A DNA stretch of 36,663 bases. Source: Cyclobacteriaceae bacterium. GTDB lineage: Bacteria > Bacteroidota > Bacteroidia > Cytophagales > Cyclobacteriaceae. The notes under the pieces are model-generated. The model saw nothing but the letters and a program-made list of their open reading frames with translations. It searched no databases and had not been told where the DNA came from. This document shows, one piece after another, positions 24,787-32,178 of this stretch. The translations under genes were made by a program, and so were the position numbers. The stretch is from contig JALOMI010000002.1 of NCBI GenBank assembly GCA_025455465.1, positions 1 to 36,663 on the forward strand. Direction: 5' to 3'. Each line of letters begins with the position of its first letter. The first letter of the stretch is position 1.

Positions 24787-25305
24787 ATGATCAAACCCGA
24801 TCCCGCCTTGATTCCGGAATTTTATAAAGGATATGTAAAGCATACTGAACACCTTGATATGATGCAGGCCCTGCAACAAGGTGGTGCCGCGATGATGGCG
24901 TTTGTGCGGACCATACCGGAAGAAAAAGGAGAATACCGTTATGCACCGGGCAAGTGGAGCGTAAAGGAATTACTGTGTCACCTCATGGATGCGGAACGGA
25001 TCTTTACCTACCGCGCCCTGCGTTTTGCCCGCGAAGACAAGACATCGTTGCCTGGTTTTGAAGAGAATGATTATGCCCCGCGTGCCAATGCACATGCCAG
25101 AAGTATCTCCATTCTTGCCGATGAAATGCAACGGCTTCGTGCAACAACAATCGATCTTTTCAACAGCTTTACACCGGCCATGCTCGAAGCTTCAGGTATT
25201 GCCAACAATAATCTGATCTCTGTTAAAAATATCGGCTTTGTTATTGCCGGGCATGAAGTGCACCACCGGCTTGTTCTTCAGCAACGCTATTTCATGACCT
25301 TATGA
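24787..25305 (+). CDS. DinB-family (YfiT-like) metal-binding four-helix protein
   Basis: A 172-residue protein of the DinB/YfiT four-helix bundle group. The metal triad is visible: H65 in ELLCHLMDAERIF, and H156 with H160 in AGHEVHHRLVL, as in thiol-dependent transferases of this family. 'YAPGKWSVKE' (52-61) is the family's start of helix 2. Known relatives (bacillithiol or mycothiol transferases) detoxify electrophiles; the cofactor here is unknown. Its TGA overlaps the ATG of the PBP4 gene (ATGA), so the two are translationally coupled. Confidence 0.87.
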   Translation: MIKPDPALIPEFYKGYVKHTEHLDMMQALQQGGAAMMAFVRTIPEEKGEYRYAPGKWSVKELLCHLMDAERIFTYRALRFAREDKTSLPGFEENDYAPRANAHARSISILADEMQRLRATTIDLFNSFTPAMLEASGIANNNLISVKNIGFVIAGHEVHHRLVLQQRYFMTL

Positions 25306-26594
25306 GAATCTTGCTGTTGGCGATTGCCGGATTCCTGACAGCCTGCTCTCCGGTGTCAAAAAGGCAGCTAAGCCGAACGATACAGGAAACAGAAAAGAGC
25401 TTTCAGGATCACATGGGTTTTGTGTTGTATGATCCTGCCAAAAGGAAAACCGTTTTTGCCTACAACAGCGACAAATATTTTATTCCCGCATCCAATACGA
25501 AAATCGTCACTTTCTATACTTCGCTGGTTCTTCTCAAGGACTCCATTCCGGGAATCATTTATGGCAGGCTTGGCGATTCGCTGATTATTCGCGGTACCGG
25601 AGATCCATCACTCCTCTATGACCAGGTTAACGGCAGCAACCGTGTATTTAACTTTCTGAAAGAGCAGTCCGGTCAGCTTTATTTTGTGTCCGATAATTTT
25701 CAAACCACAGCGCTCGGACCAGGTTGGGCGTGGGATGATTACAACTATGCTTATTCAGCAGAACGTTCAGCACTTCCGGTTTACGGTAATACATTTCGTG
25801 TGCAAAGCACACCCGACCAAGTACTTTCTGTAAGTCCGCGTTATTTCCGTAACCAGCTGTCGATTGGTGACAGCTTGAATCGCTCAAGCATTGTTCGTGA
25901 ACTCAACAGTAACCGCACGGCTTATTATCCCGGTCAAAAGGCACTCGGGTCCCGCACCTGGCGTGTTCCTTTCCGAACGGATAACGGCTCGGTTGGCAAC
26001 TTGCTGGCCGACACACTTGGCCGAAGCGTTTATACCATTAATGCCTTTCCTGCCGGTGTTCAAAAGCAGGTGTTATGCAGTGTGCCTGCCGACAGCCTGT
26101 ACAAAGTGATGATGCAGGACAGCGATAACCTTATTGCGGAGCAATTACTGCTCATCTGTGCCGGTTTGCTGAGTGATACCCTGCAGCCGGAAATTGCCAT
26201 CCGCTATATGCAAGCCAATCAGCTGCGCGATTTACCTGATCCACTGGTTTGGGTGGATGGCTCCGGCCTGTCGCGTTATAATCTTTTCACACCACGAAGT
26301 ATCGTACGCTTGTGGGAAAAGATAGACGGAATGGTAGAGCGGGATCGACTATTTGCCCTGCTGGCAACAGGAGGTAAGTCAGGTACGCTTCAAAATTTTT
26401 ATACGAACAATAAACCGTATATCTATGGCAAGACCGGCACGCTCAGCAACGTTCATACACTCAGCGGATTTTTGCTCACGAAGAAAGGCGAAACACTTAT
26501 CTTTAGTTTGATGAGTAATAATTTTACCGTGCCGGTGCGGGAGTTGCGTGCGCACATGGAAACCGTTTTGAAACAAATTCACGAGAACTATTAA
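25302..26594 (+). CDS. dacB: D-alanyl-D-alanine carboxypeptidase/endopeptidase (PBP4, class C type)
   Basis: A 430-residue serine peptidase that trims or cuts peptidoglycan cross-links. A short lipoprotein signal ends at Cys15 (GFLTAC). The three penicillin-binding motifs are present: S64-N-T-K67 (nucleophile Ser64), S274-D-N276 and K377-T-G379; 'DGSGLSR' (319-325) is a further PBP4 mark. A lipid anchor suggests a periplasmic, membrane-tethered enzyme. It overlaps the DinB gene by 4 bases and is followed 14 bases later by a GH3 enzyme, which fits a cell-wall turnover operon. Confidence 0.92.
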   Translation: MRILLLAIAGFLTACSPVSKRQLSRTIQETEKSFQDHMGFVLYDPAKRKTVFAYNSDKYFIPASNTKIVTFYTSLVLLKDSIPGIIYGRLGDSLIIRGTGDPSLLYDQVNGSNRVFNFLKEQSGQLYFVSDNFQTTALGPGWAWDDYNYAYSAERSALPVYGNTFRVQSTPDQVLSVSPRYFRNQLSIGDSLNRSSIVRELNSNRTAYYPGQKALGSRTWRVPFRTDNGSVGNLLADTLGRSVYTINAFPAGVQKQVLCSVPADSLYKVMMQDSDNLIAEQLLLICAGLLSDTLQPEIAIRYMQANQLRDLPDPLVWVDGSGLSRYNLFTPRSIVRLWEKIDGMVERDRLFALLATGGKSGTLQNFYTNNKPYIYGKTGTLSNVHTLSGFLLTKKGETLIFSLMSNNFTVPVRELRAHMETVLKQIHENY

Positions 26595-26608
26595 ACCAAT
26601 TATAGCTG

Positions 26609-27859
26609 ATGAATCGAATTTTTCTTTCTGTTATTTTTTATTCTCTTTTTTCTGCAACACTTCATTCTCAGGACAGTCTGAGCATTAAAATCGGTCAGAT
26701 GATTCTGATCGGCATTCCCAAAGCGGAGGTAGATAAGGCCGTGTTGGAAGAGGTGCGCAACGGCAAGGCCGGTTCCCTCATCTTTTTTGAGAAAAATATA
26801 CCGGCAAAGAATTCCTACATGGGTTTGAAGAAAGTCATCTGGACGTACAAACAGGCTGCACCGATACCTTTGCTGGTAGGCATCGATCAGGAGGGCGGCC
26901 GGGTTAACCGGCTGAAGGAGAAGTACGGATTCCCCCGCTCCGTATCGGCAGCCAACCTGGGCAAGATGCCGCTGGATTCGGTACGTTTCTACAGTGAATC
27001 AACTGCGGCAACTTTAGCGGGCCTTGGCTTCAACATTAATTTCAGTCCGGTGGTCGACCTGGCATCGAATCCGGATAATCCGATTATCGCCAGGCCGGAA
27101 CGGGCGTATTCCAAATCACCGGACTCGGTAATTCTCTATGCACGCGAGGTGATCCGCACGCACCAGCGCCTGGGTGTTCTTACATCATTAAAGCACTTCC
27201 CCGGGCACGGCAGCTCAAAAGATGATACCCACATGGGCCTGACGGATGTAACTGATACGTGGAAGGAGGACGAATTAAAACCATACAAGGTGCTGATCGA
27301 AGAAGGGCTGGCAGAGTCGGTAATGACATCACATATCGTGAACAAGAAGCTTGACCCGAGCGGAAATCCGGGAACGCTGTCCAATAAAATTATCCAGGGA
27401 ATTTTACGCGACAGGTTAGGCTTCAGCGGTGTGGTGTTTACCGATGATATGCAGATGCACGCCATCACCAAGTATTACGGACTGGAAGAAGCCATCCGTC
27501 TGACCATCCTGGCCGGGGTGGATATCTTGACGTTTTCCAACAACATCAGCGGAAGCCAGGACCGCACGGTTGACAAGGTGCATGCGATAATACGTGGTTA
27601 TGTGGAAAATGGTACTATACCGCAATCACGTATTGACGAGTCATATAAGCGAATCATGGCTCTGAAGAAAAACCTCTCCATGTCGGCAGCAGATTACAGG
27701 GCTGAACTTAAACGTTCGGAGGAACACGCAAAAAGAGTATATGAGGAATCTTTACGACAGGCAAATGAGGCACGTGCAATAGCGAAAGAAGCTGCTGAAA
27801 AGGAAGTTCAGGTTCAGCCCGATCAATCAACAGGCAAGCCAAAAAAGAAAAAGAAGTGA
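26609..27859 (+). CDS. GH3 beta-N-acetylhexosaminidase-like enzyme with charged C-terminal tail
   Basis: A 416-residue protein with a signal peptide (residues 1-21, ending HSQ). Residues 25-365 form the GH3 N-terminal TIM barrel: 'LLVGIDQEGGRVNRL' (88-102), the NagZ-type loop K195-H-F-P-G-H-G201 with its acid/base His, and the nucleophile Asp279 in VVFTDDMQMHAI. NagZ enzymes remove GlcNAc from muropeptides or other glycans. The last 50 residues are highly charged and helical, ending in a run of five lysines; this tail is not part of the catalytic domain. Export and the neighbouring PBP4 point to peptidoglycan or chitin-type glycans in the periplasm. Confidence 0.88.
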   Translation: MNRIFLSVIFYSLFSATLHSQDSLSIKIGQMILIGIPKAEVDKAVLEEVRNGKAGSLIFFEKNIPAKNSYMGLKKVIWTYKQAAPIPLLVGIDQEGGRVNRLKEKYGFPRSVSAANLGKMPLDSVRFYSESTAATLAGLGFNINFSPVVDLASNPDNPIIARPERAYSKSPDSVILYAREVIRTHQRLGVLTSLKHFPGHGSSKDDTHMGLTDVTDTWKEDELKPYKVLIEEGLAESVMTSHIVNKKLDPSGNPGTLSNKIIQGILRDRLGFSGVVFTDDMQMHAITKYYGLEEAIRLTILAGVDILTFSNNISGSQDRTVDKVHAIIRGYVENGTIPQSRIDESYKRIMALKKNLSMSAADYRAELKRSEEHAKRVYEESLRQANEARAIAKEAAEKEVQVQPDQSTGKPKKKKK

Positions 27860-27919
27860 AGTTTTGGGTAACGTTTCGGAAAACTCATCAATCAGCTAAT
27901 AATAACAATTTACATCACG

Positions 27920-28195
27920 ATGAATACACGCATTACAATCGTCACCTTAAGTATCCTGTTGCTGGCGGCTTTGTCGGCAGCCGTGTACACCGCCAGTCAA
28001 ATGGCTGCGATGTCTTCACAGGCAGAAGAGTGGAAAGAAAAATACGAGGAAGCCATCATTGATGTGATGGATGCACACAAGCGGCTGGAAGAAAAGGAGA
28101 AGCAACTGCAGGAAGCCTTGGTGGAAGCACAACTCCAGCGCGCCATCGCAGAAGAGGCATTGAAAAATTCACAGCAGCAACGTGGCAGAAAGTGA
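27920..28195 (+). CDS. Small membrane-anchored coiled-coil protein
   Basis: A 91-residue protein with one N-terminal hydrophobic segment (about 6-28) and a long charged helix (about 35-85; KRLEEKEKQLQEALVEAQLQ) with heptad-like spacing, so likely a single-pass protein with a coiled coil. I do not recognise a family. It follows the GH3 gene by 60 bases and its TGA overlaps the GTG start of the next gene, so it belongs to the operon. Its tail and the charged tail of the GH3 enzyme are similar in character (Glu/Lys/Ala/Gln-rich helices), which could mean interaction; this is speculation. Confidence 0.75.
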   Translation: MNTRITIVTLSILLLAALSAAVYTASQMAAMSSQAEEWKEKYEEAIIDVMDAHKRLEEKEKQLQEALVEAQLQRAIAEEALKNSQQQRGRK

Positions 28196-28998
28196 AGCAG
28201 CCTTTTCAAATTATTGAACCTGCTGCAGAACAAGTTCCATTCATTCTCAGCATCCCGCACTGCGGCACTGCATTTCCTGACGAGTTGGTCAATGAGTTCA
28301 ACGGAGAACTGATTCAGGCACCGGATGACACCGACTGGTATGTTCACCAGCTCTATGATTTTGCGGCTGAAATGGGCATCACCACCATTCATGCTGTATA
28401 TAGCCGTTGGGTCATTGACTTAAACCGTGATCCGGAAGACAAGCCTTTGTACAGTGACGGGCGAATTATTACGGGGCTTTGCCCGGTGACCAATTTTTTT
28501 GGTGAATCGTTGTACAGGGATGAACGCATTGCGGTCAGGCAGGAAGAGGTAGAAAGGCGGAGGAAGCTATACTATGAGCCTTATCATACCGCATTATCAT
28601 CACTGATTGGCAAAGCAAAAGAGGCATTCGGTATTGCATTGGTATGGGATTGCCACTCCATCCGGCAGCATGTGCCTACCATCCGGCCTGAAAGATTTCC
28701 TGACCTCATCCTTGGCGATGCCGATGGCACCAGCGCCTCACCAGGACTTATTGAGGCCGCCATTAAAAAACTGGAGAATGCCGGCTATGACTTCAGTCAT
28801 AACCATCCCTTTAAAGGAGGATACATTACCCGGCATTACGGACGACCTTCATTAAACCAGCATGCACTCCAACTGGAGATGAGCAAGGTTAATTATATGG
28901 ATGATGCGGAAAAGTATTATCATCATGGGCGCGCTGAAAAAATGCGCAGCCTGCTTCGTCACACACTGGGAGAACTGATTGATCAGTTAAAGGGATAG
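28192..28998 (+). CDS. N-formylglutamate amidohydrolase family protein
   Basis: A 268-residue zinc hydrolase of the N-formylglutamate amidohydrolase family, which splits N-formyl-L-glutamate to glutamate and formate. Visible: 'FILSIPHCGTAFPD' (17-30, H23), 'DDTDWYVHQLYDFA' (45-58, D48), 'VIDLNRDPEDKPLY' (74-87), 'LVWDCHSIRQ' (H155), 'HPFKGGYITRHYGRP', and 'ALQLEMSK', all family landmarks. The start is GTG at 28192, overlapping the preceding TGA; no ATG precedes the conserved core. In the hut pathway this enzyme follows HutF, which is encoded at 5223. Other family members act on different N-acyl amino acids, so the partner role is an inference. Confidence 0.88.
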   Translation: MKQPFQIIEPAAEQVPFILSIPHCGTAFPDELVNEFNGELIQAPDDTDWYVHQLYDFAAEMGITTIHAVYSRWVIDLNRDPEDKPLYSDGRIITGLCPVTNFFGESLYRDERIAVRQEEVERRRKLYYEPYHTALSSLIGKAKEAFGIALVWDCHSIRQHVPTIRPERFPDLILGDADGTSASPGLIEAAIKKLENAGYDFSHNHPFKGGYITRHYGRPSLNQHALQLEMSKVNYMDDAEKYYHHGRAEKMRSLLRHTLGELIDQLKG

Positions 28999-29006
28999 AG
29001 AAAATG

Positions 29007-29032
29007 AGAGGCCGGCTTTTTTGCCGGCCTCT
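29007..29032. terminator. Bidirectional hairpin between convergent genes
   Basis: A perfect 10-bp GC-rich stem AGAGGCCGGC / GCCGGCCTCT with a TTTTTT loop lies between the stops of the N-formylglutamate amidohydrolase-like gene (28998) and DPP IV (29044). No long T-run follows on either strand, but position and stability fit a shared transcript end. Confidence 0.7.
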
Positions 29033-29043
29033 AAAATGATTCA

Positions 29044-31209
29044 CTAAAGATTTTCAAGAATAAAATCCGTCATCATCGTATGCAGGTGATGACGCTTTCT
29101 TCCGCCACGAATGCCGTGAGGCTCATCCGGATAATAGAAGGAACGGAACTGTTTTCCGGCATTGATCAAGGCATCCTGCAACGCCACGGAGTTTTGAAAA
29201 TGCACGTTGTCATCACCGGTGCCGTGGATGAGCATGAAATGCCCCTGCAGCCGGTCGGCATACTTGATGGGCGAATTGTCATCGTAGCCGCTGGCATTAT
29301 CTTTCGGCAGTTGCATGAAGCGTTCCGTGTAAATATTATCGTAATACCGCCAGTTGGTTACCGGTGCACCGGCAATACCGAGCTTGTAAACGCCTGCTCC
29401 TTTCGTCATTACAAGCGAAGCCATAAAACCTCCATAGCTCCATCCATATATACCGAGACGATTTCCATCGACATAAGGAAGGGAAGCGAGGTATTTTCCG
29501 CCAGCCAGCAAATCGTCCAGTTCCAGCTTGCCCATTTCTTTGTAGGTCTGTTTGGTAAAGGCTTCCCCGCGGTAACCGGTGCCGCGCGTATCGAGTGTTA
29601 CAACCAGGTATCCTTTCTGTACAAGCAGTTGTGCCCAGCCATCCGGGCCGTACACATTGCGCACACTGGGTGAGCGCGGACCGCTGTACTGAAACACCAT
29701 CACCGGATACTTTTTATTCGGATCAAAGTCGCGTGGTTTCAAAATGGAGGCATCGAGTTGGGTGACTCCATCGGCAGAAGGGTATTTGAAAAACTCCCGG
29801 GTTACTAGGCCGTATTCTTCAGCCCGTGCCAGCAAGCCTGCATTATCTTCCAACACTTTGAGCTGCTTATTTCCTTCAGTTTGATATAACCGAACAGTAT
29901 TTGGTGTGGAGGCATTGGTGAAGTAATCCAGGTAATAGGCATGGTCCGGGCTCATGTTGATCGTATGTACACCCGGAAGCGAAGTGAGCGCGGTTTTCTT
30001 TTTTCCGTCCAGCCCGATGCTGTACAGCTGGCGGTTCAGGTAGTTGCCTTCGGTGGAGATGTAGTAAGCCAATTTGGCTTTTTCATCAATACCAACCAGT
30101 TGAATAACCTCCCATTCTCCCTGCGTGATCTGACGGATCAGTTTTCCCTCCATGTTGTAGAGGTAGAGATGCTTATAACCGCTCTGTTCACTGGAATAAA
30201 TAAAATGCTTACTGTCTTTCAGGTACTTAAGGTCATCGCAGTAATCGATATCTACATAACGGGAATTTTTTTCAGTAAGCACAATGCGGGTGTTGCCGTT
30301 GGTAACATCAGCATGTAAAACATCAAGCACATTCTGTAACCGGTTTAGTCTCCTGATGGAAAGCAGGTTGGCATCGTTGGTCCACTGTACGCGCGGTATG
30401 TAGATGTCTTTTTCTGAGCCGATATCGGCTTTTACTTTAGTTCCGGAAGCGAGATCATAAATCCAGATTTCAATGACTGAGTTATCTTCTCCGGCTTTCG
30501 GGTATTTGAAGCGGTAGTCTTCCGGGTAAAGTGCGCCCCGGTTCCATTTCTGCATGTTGTACTCACGTACACCGGATTCGTCAAAGCGGTGGTAGGCCAG
30601 TTTCTTTCCGTCAGGTGACCAGTAGAACGCTTTGGCAAAGCTGAATTCTTCTTCATACACCCAGTCGGTGCTGCCGTTGATGATGTGGTTGTATTTTCCG
30701 TCATCGGTTACCTGTATTTCGCTGCCGGTTGCCACGTTAACATAGAACAGGTTGTTGTTCCGAACGAACGCCACAGCCGATCCATCGGGTGAGAACGTGG
30801 CATAAGATTGTTTACCGTTGGCTGAAAGCGGACGAACCGTTTTCGCGGAAACGTCATAGATGTAGTAATCAGCTTTGTACGATCTGCGGTAAATGCCTTC
30901 CCGTCCGGTCATCAGCAGGATGCGTTTTTCATCCGCACTGAATTCGTAACTCTGAATGGGAATGACCGGGTTAAGCAGGTCACCGTCCAGCACGGTTTCC
31001 ACGGCCTGACCGGAAGTGATGGAATACCGGATGATTTTATTGCCATCCTGCGAAGTATAGAATTGCCCGTCATTCATCCAGTTAATGCCATACACCGATC
31101 GCTGGGCAAAGGTGTTGCGGAGGGTGAAGTCGTCAATGGTGATTTGCTTTTGCGCTGACAAGGTCAGCGGGAAGAAAATCAGGAGGAAAATAATTCGTTT
31201 CATCGCCAT
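29044..31209 (-). CDS. Dipeptidyl peptidase IV (S9 family), exported
   Basis: A 721-residue exopeptidase that removes N-terminal X-Pro/X-Ala dipeptides. It has a signal peptide (about 1-20, ending SAQ), a beta-propeller domain (about 40-480) with the 'WVYEEEF' Glu motif that binds the substrate N-terminus, and an alpha/beta-hydrolase domain with S601 in GWSYGGF, D676 in HGTGDDNVHF and H708 in DEPHGIRGG. All three catalytic residues are present. The start is at 31209, or two codons later (MKRIIF). A possible -7-like TACCTTTT lies just upstream. Likely periplasmic; FN3K lies 37 bases upstream on the same strand. Confidence 0.94.
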   Translation of the reverse strand: MAMKRIIFLLIFFPLTLSAQKQITIDDFTLRNTFAQRSVYGINWMNDGQFYTSQDGNKIIRYSITSGQAVETVLDGDLLNPVIPIQSYEFSADEKRILLMTGREGIYRRSYKADYYIYDVSAKTVRPLSANGKQSYATFSPDGSAVAFVRNNNLFYVNVATGSEIQVTDDGKYNHIINGSTDWVYEEEFSFAKAFYWSPDGKKLAYHRFDESGVREYNMQKWNRGALYPEDYRFKYPKAGEDNSVIEIWIYDLASGTKVKADIGSEKDIYIPRVQWTNDANLLSIRRLNRLQNVLDVLHADVTNGNTRIVLTEKNSRYVDIDYCDDLKYLKDSKHFIYSSEQSGYKHLYLYNMEGKLIRQITQGEWEVIQLVGIDEKAKLAYYISTEGNYLNRQLYSIGLDGKKKTALTSLPGVHTINMSPDHAYYLDYFTNASTPNTVRLYQTEGNKQLKVLEDNAGLLARAEEYGLVTREFFKYPSADGVTQLDASILKPRDFDPNKKYPVMVFQYSGPRSPSVRNVYGPDGWAQLLVQKGYLVVTLDTRGTGYRGEAFTKQTYKEMGKLELDDLLAGGKYLASLPYVDGNRLGIYGWSYGGFMASLVMTKGAGVYKLGIAGAPVTNWRYYDNIYTERFMQLPKDNASGYDDNSPIKYADRLQGHFMLIHGTGDDNVHFQNSVALQDALINAGKQFRSFYYPDEPHGIRGGRKRHHLHTMMTDFILENL

Positions 31210-31246
31210 GCGTTTTGGAGGCGGTAAAACTACAAAAGGTAATTAT

Positions 31247-32116
31247 TCAGGAAAGCCTTTTCAGAATACTTCTTACGCTTTGACTGTACCCTCCGCCAAA
31301 GAGATTAACATGCACCAGCAGGGGATAGAGATTATAGATATCAACGCGAGAAGCGAAGCCGGGCAACAGCGGAAATGCTTCCTGATAGGCCTGGTAAAAG
31401 GCCTCATCGAATCCTCCAAATAATTGGGTGAAGGCGATTTCTGCTTCCCGGTGTCCGTAATAAACGGCCGGATCAATCAGGCAAGGTTCCCCGTGATCAT
31501 CCACCATCAGGTTACCGCTCCACAAGTCGCCATGAAGCAAGGATGGTTTATCTTCAGGCAACAATTCGTTCAGCCGAAGAAATAGTGTATCAAATTTTTT
31601 GGCATCATCTGCATGGAGTCGGTAACTCTGCAAAGCCATTTCCAGTTGTGGTCTCAATCGCTGCTTAACAAAGAACTCAACCCATGAATCAGCCGGAGTA
31701 TTTTGTTGCGGCAATGAGCCGATGTAGTTGTGGTGATCTAAACCAAATTGTGACTGGCTGTGATTGTGCAAGGCGGCCAGACGTTGTCCGAGTAACTCAA
31801 AGTAATTTTTCTTACGAGGTGCCGGACGGATAAACTCCATGACTATAAACTGCATGCCATCGGCTTCACCGACATGATGAACCGCGGGAATGGTGATGCA
31901 GCGGGCATCAGCCAGTATGTTCAAACCCCGGGCTTCTAGGACAAACATATCCGGGTAGCGCTGGGCATTGTTCCACTTGAGAAAGTACGATGAAGACGTG
32001 GTGGTAAGCTGACCGCCATGATTGATGCACCCGCCTGTTGCCGGTGAAAAACCGGTGATGCGTTGCATCAGCAGTTCTTCCAGTGTTTTCTTCAGCGGCT
32101 GCGGCAGGCTCGTCAT
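31247..32116 (-). CDS. Fructosamine kinase (FN3K) family protein
   Basis: A 289-residue protein of the FN3K/aminoglycoside-phosphotransferase fold. It shows K47 in YFLKWN, E61 in the C-helix, 'FIVMEFIRP' (hinge), the catalytic loop H195-G-D-L-W-S-G-N202, and the 'LIDPAVYYGHREAEIAFTQLFGGF' stretch (213-236) that is diagnostic of FN3K. These kinases phosphorylate fructosamines or ribulosamines so the glycation adduct falls off protein amines. Stand-alone in the sense that no phosphatase or sugar gene sits beside it. Same strand as DPP IV, 37 bases ahead of it. Confidence 0.92.
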   Translation of the reverse strand: MTSLPQPLKKTLEELLMQRITGFSPATGGCINHGGQLTTTSSSYFLKWNNAQRYPDMFVLEARGLNILADARCITIPAVHHVGEADGMQFIVMEFIRPAPRKKNYFELLGQRLAALHNHSQSQFGLDHHNYIGSLPQQNTPADSWVEFFVKQRLRPQLEMALQSYRLHADDAKKFDTLFLRLNELLPEDKPSLLHGDLWSGNLMVDDHGEPCLIDPAVYYGHREAEIAFTQLFGGFDEAFYQAYQEAFPLLPGFASRVDIYNLYPLLVHVNLFGGGYSQSVRSILKRLS

Positions 32117-32178
32117 CCGGTGAAGTTGATCAAAATTTTTATCGGATAGAAGTTAACTGAAGTTGGAATTCTACTTCA

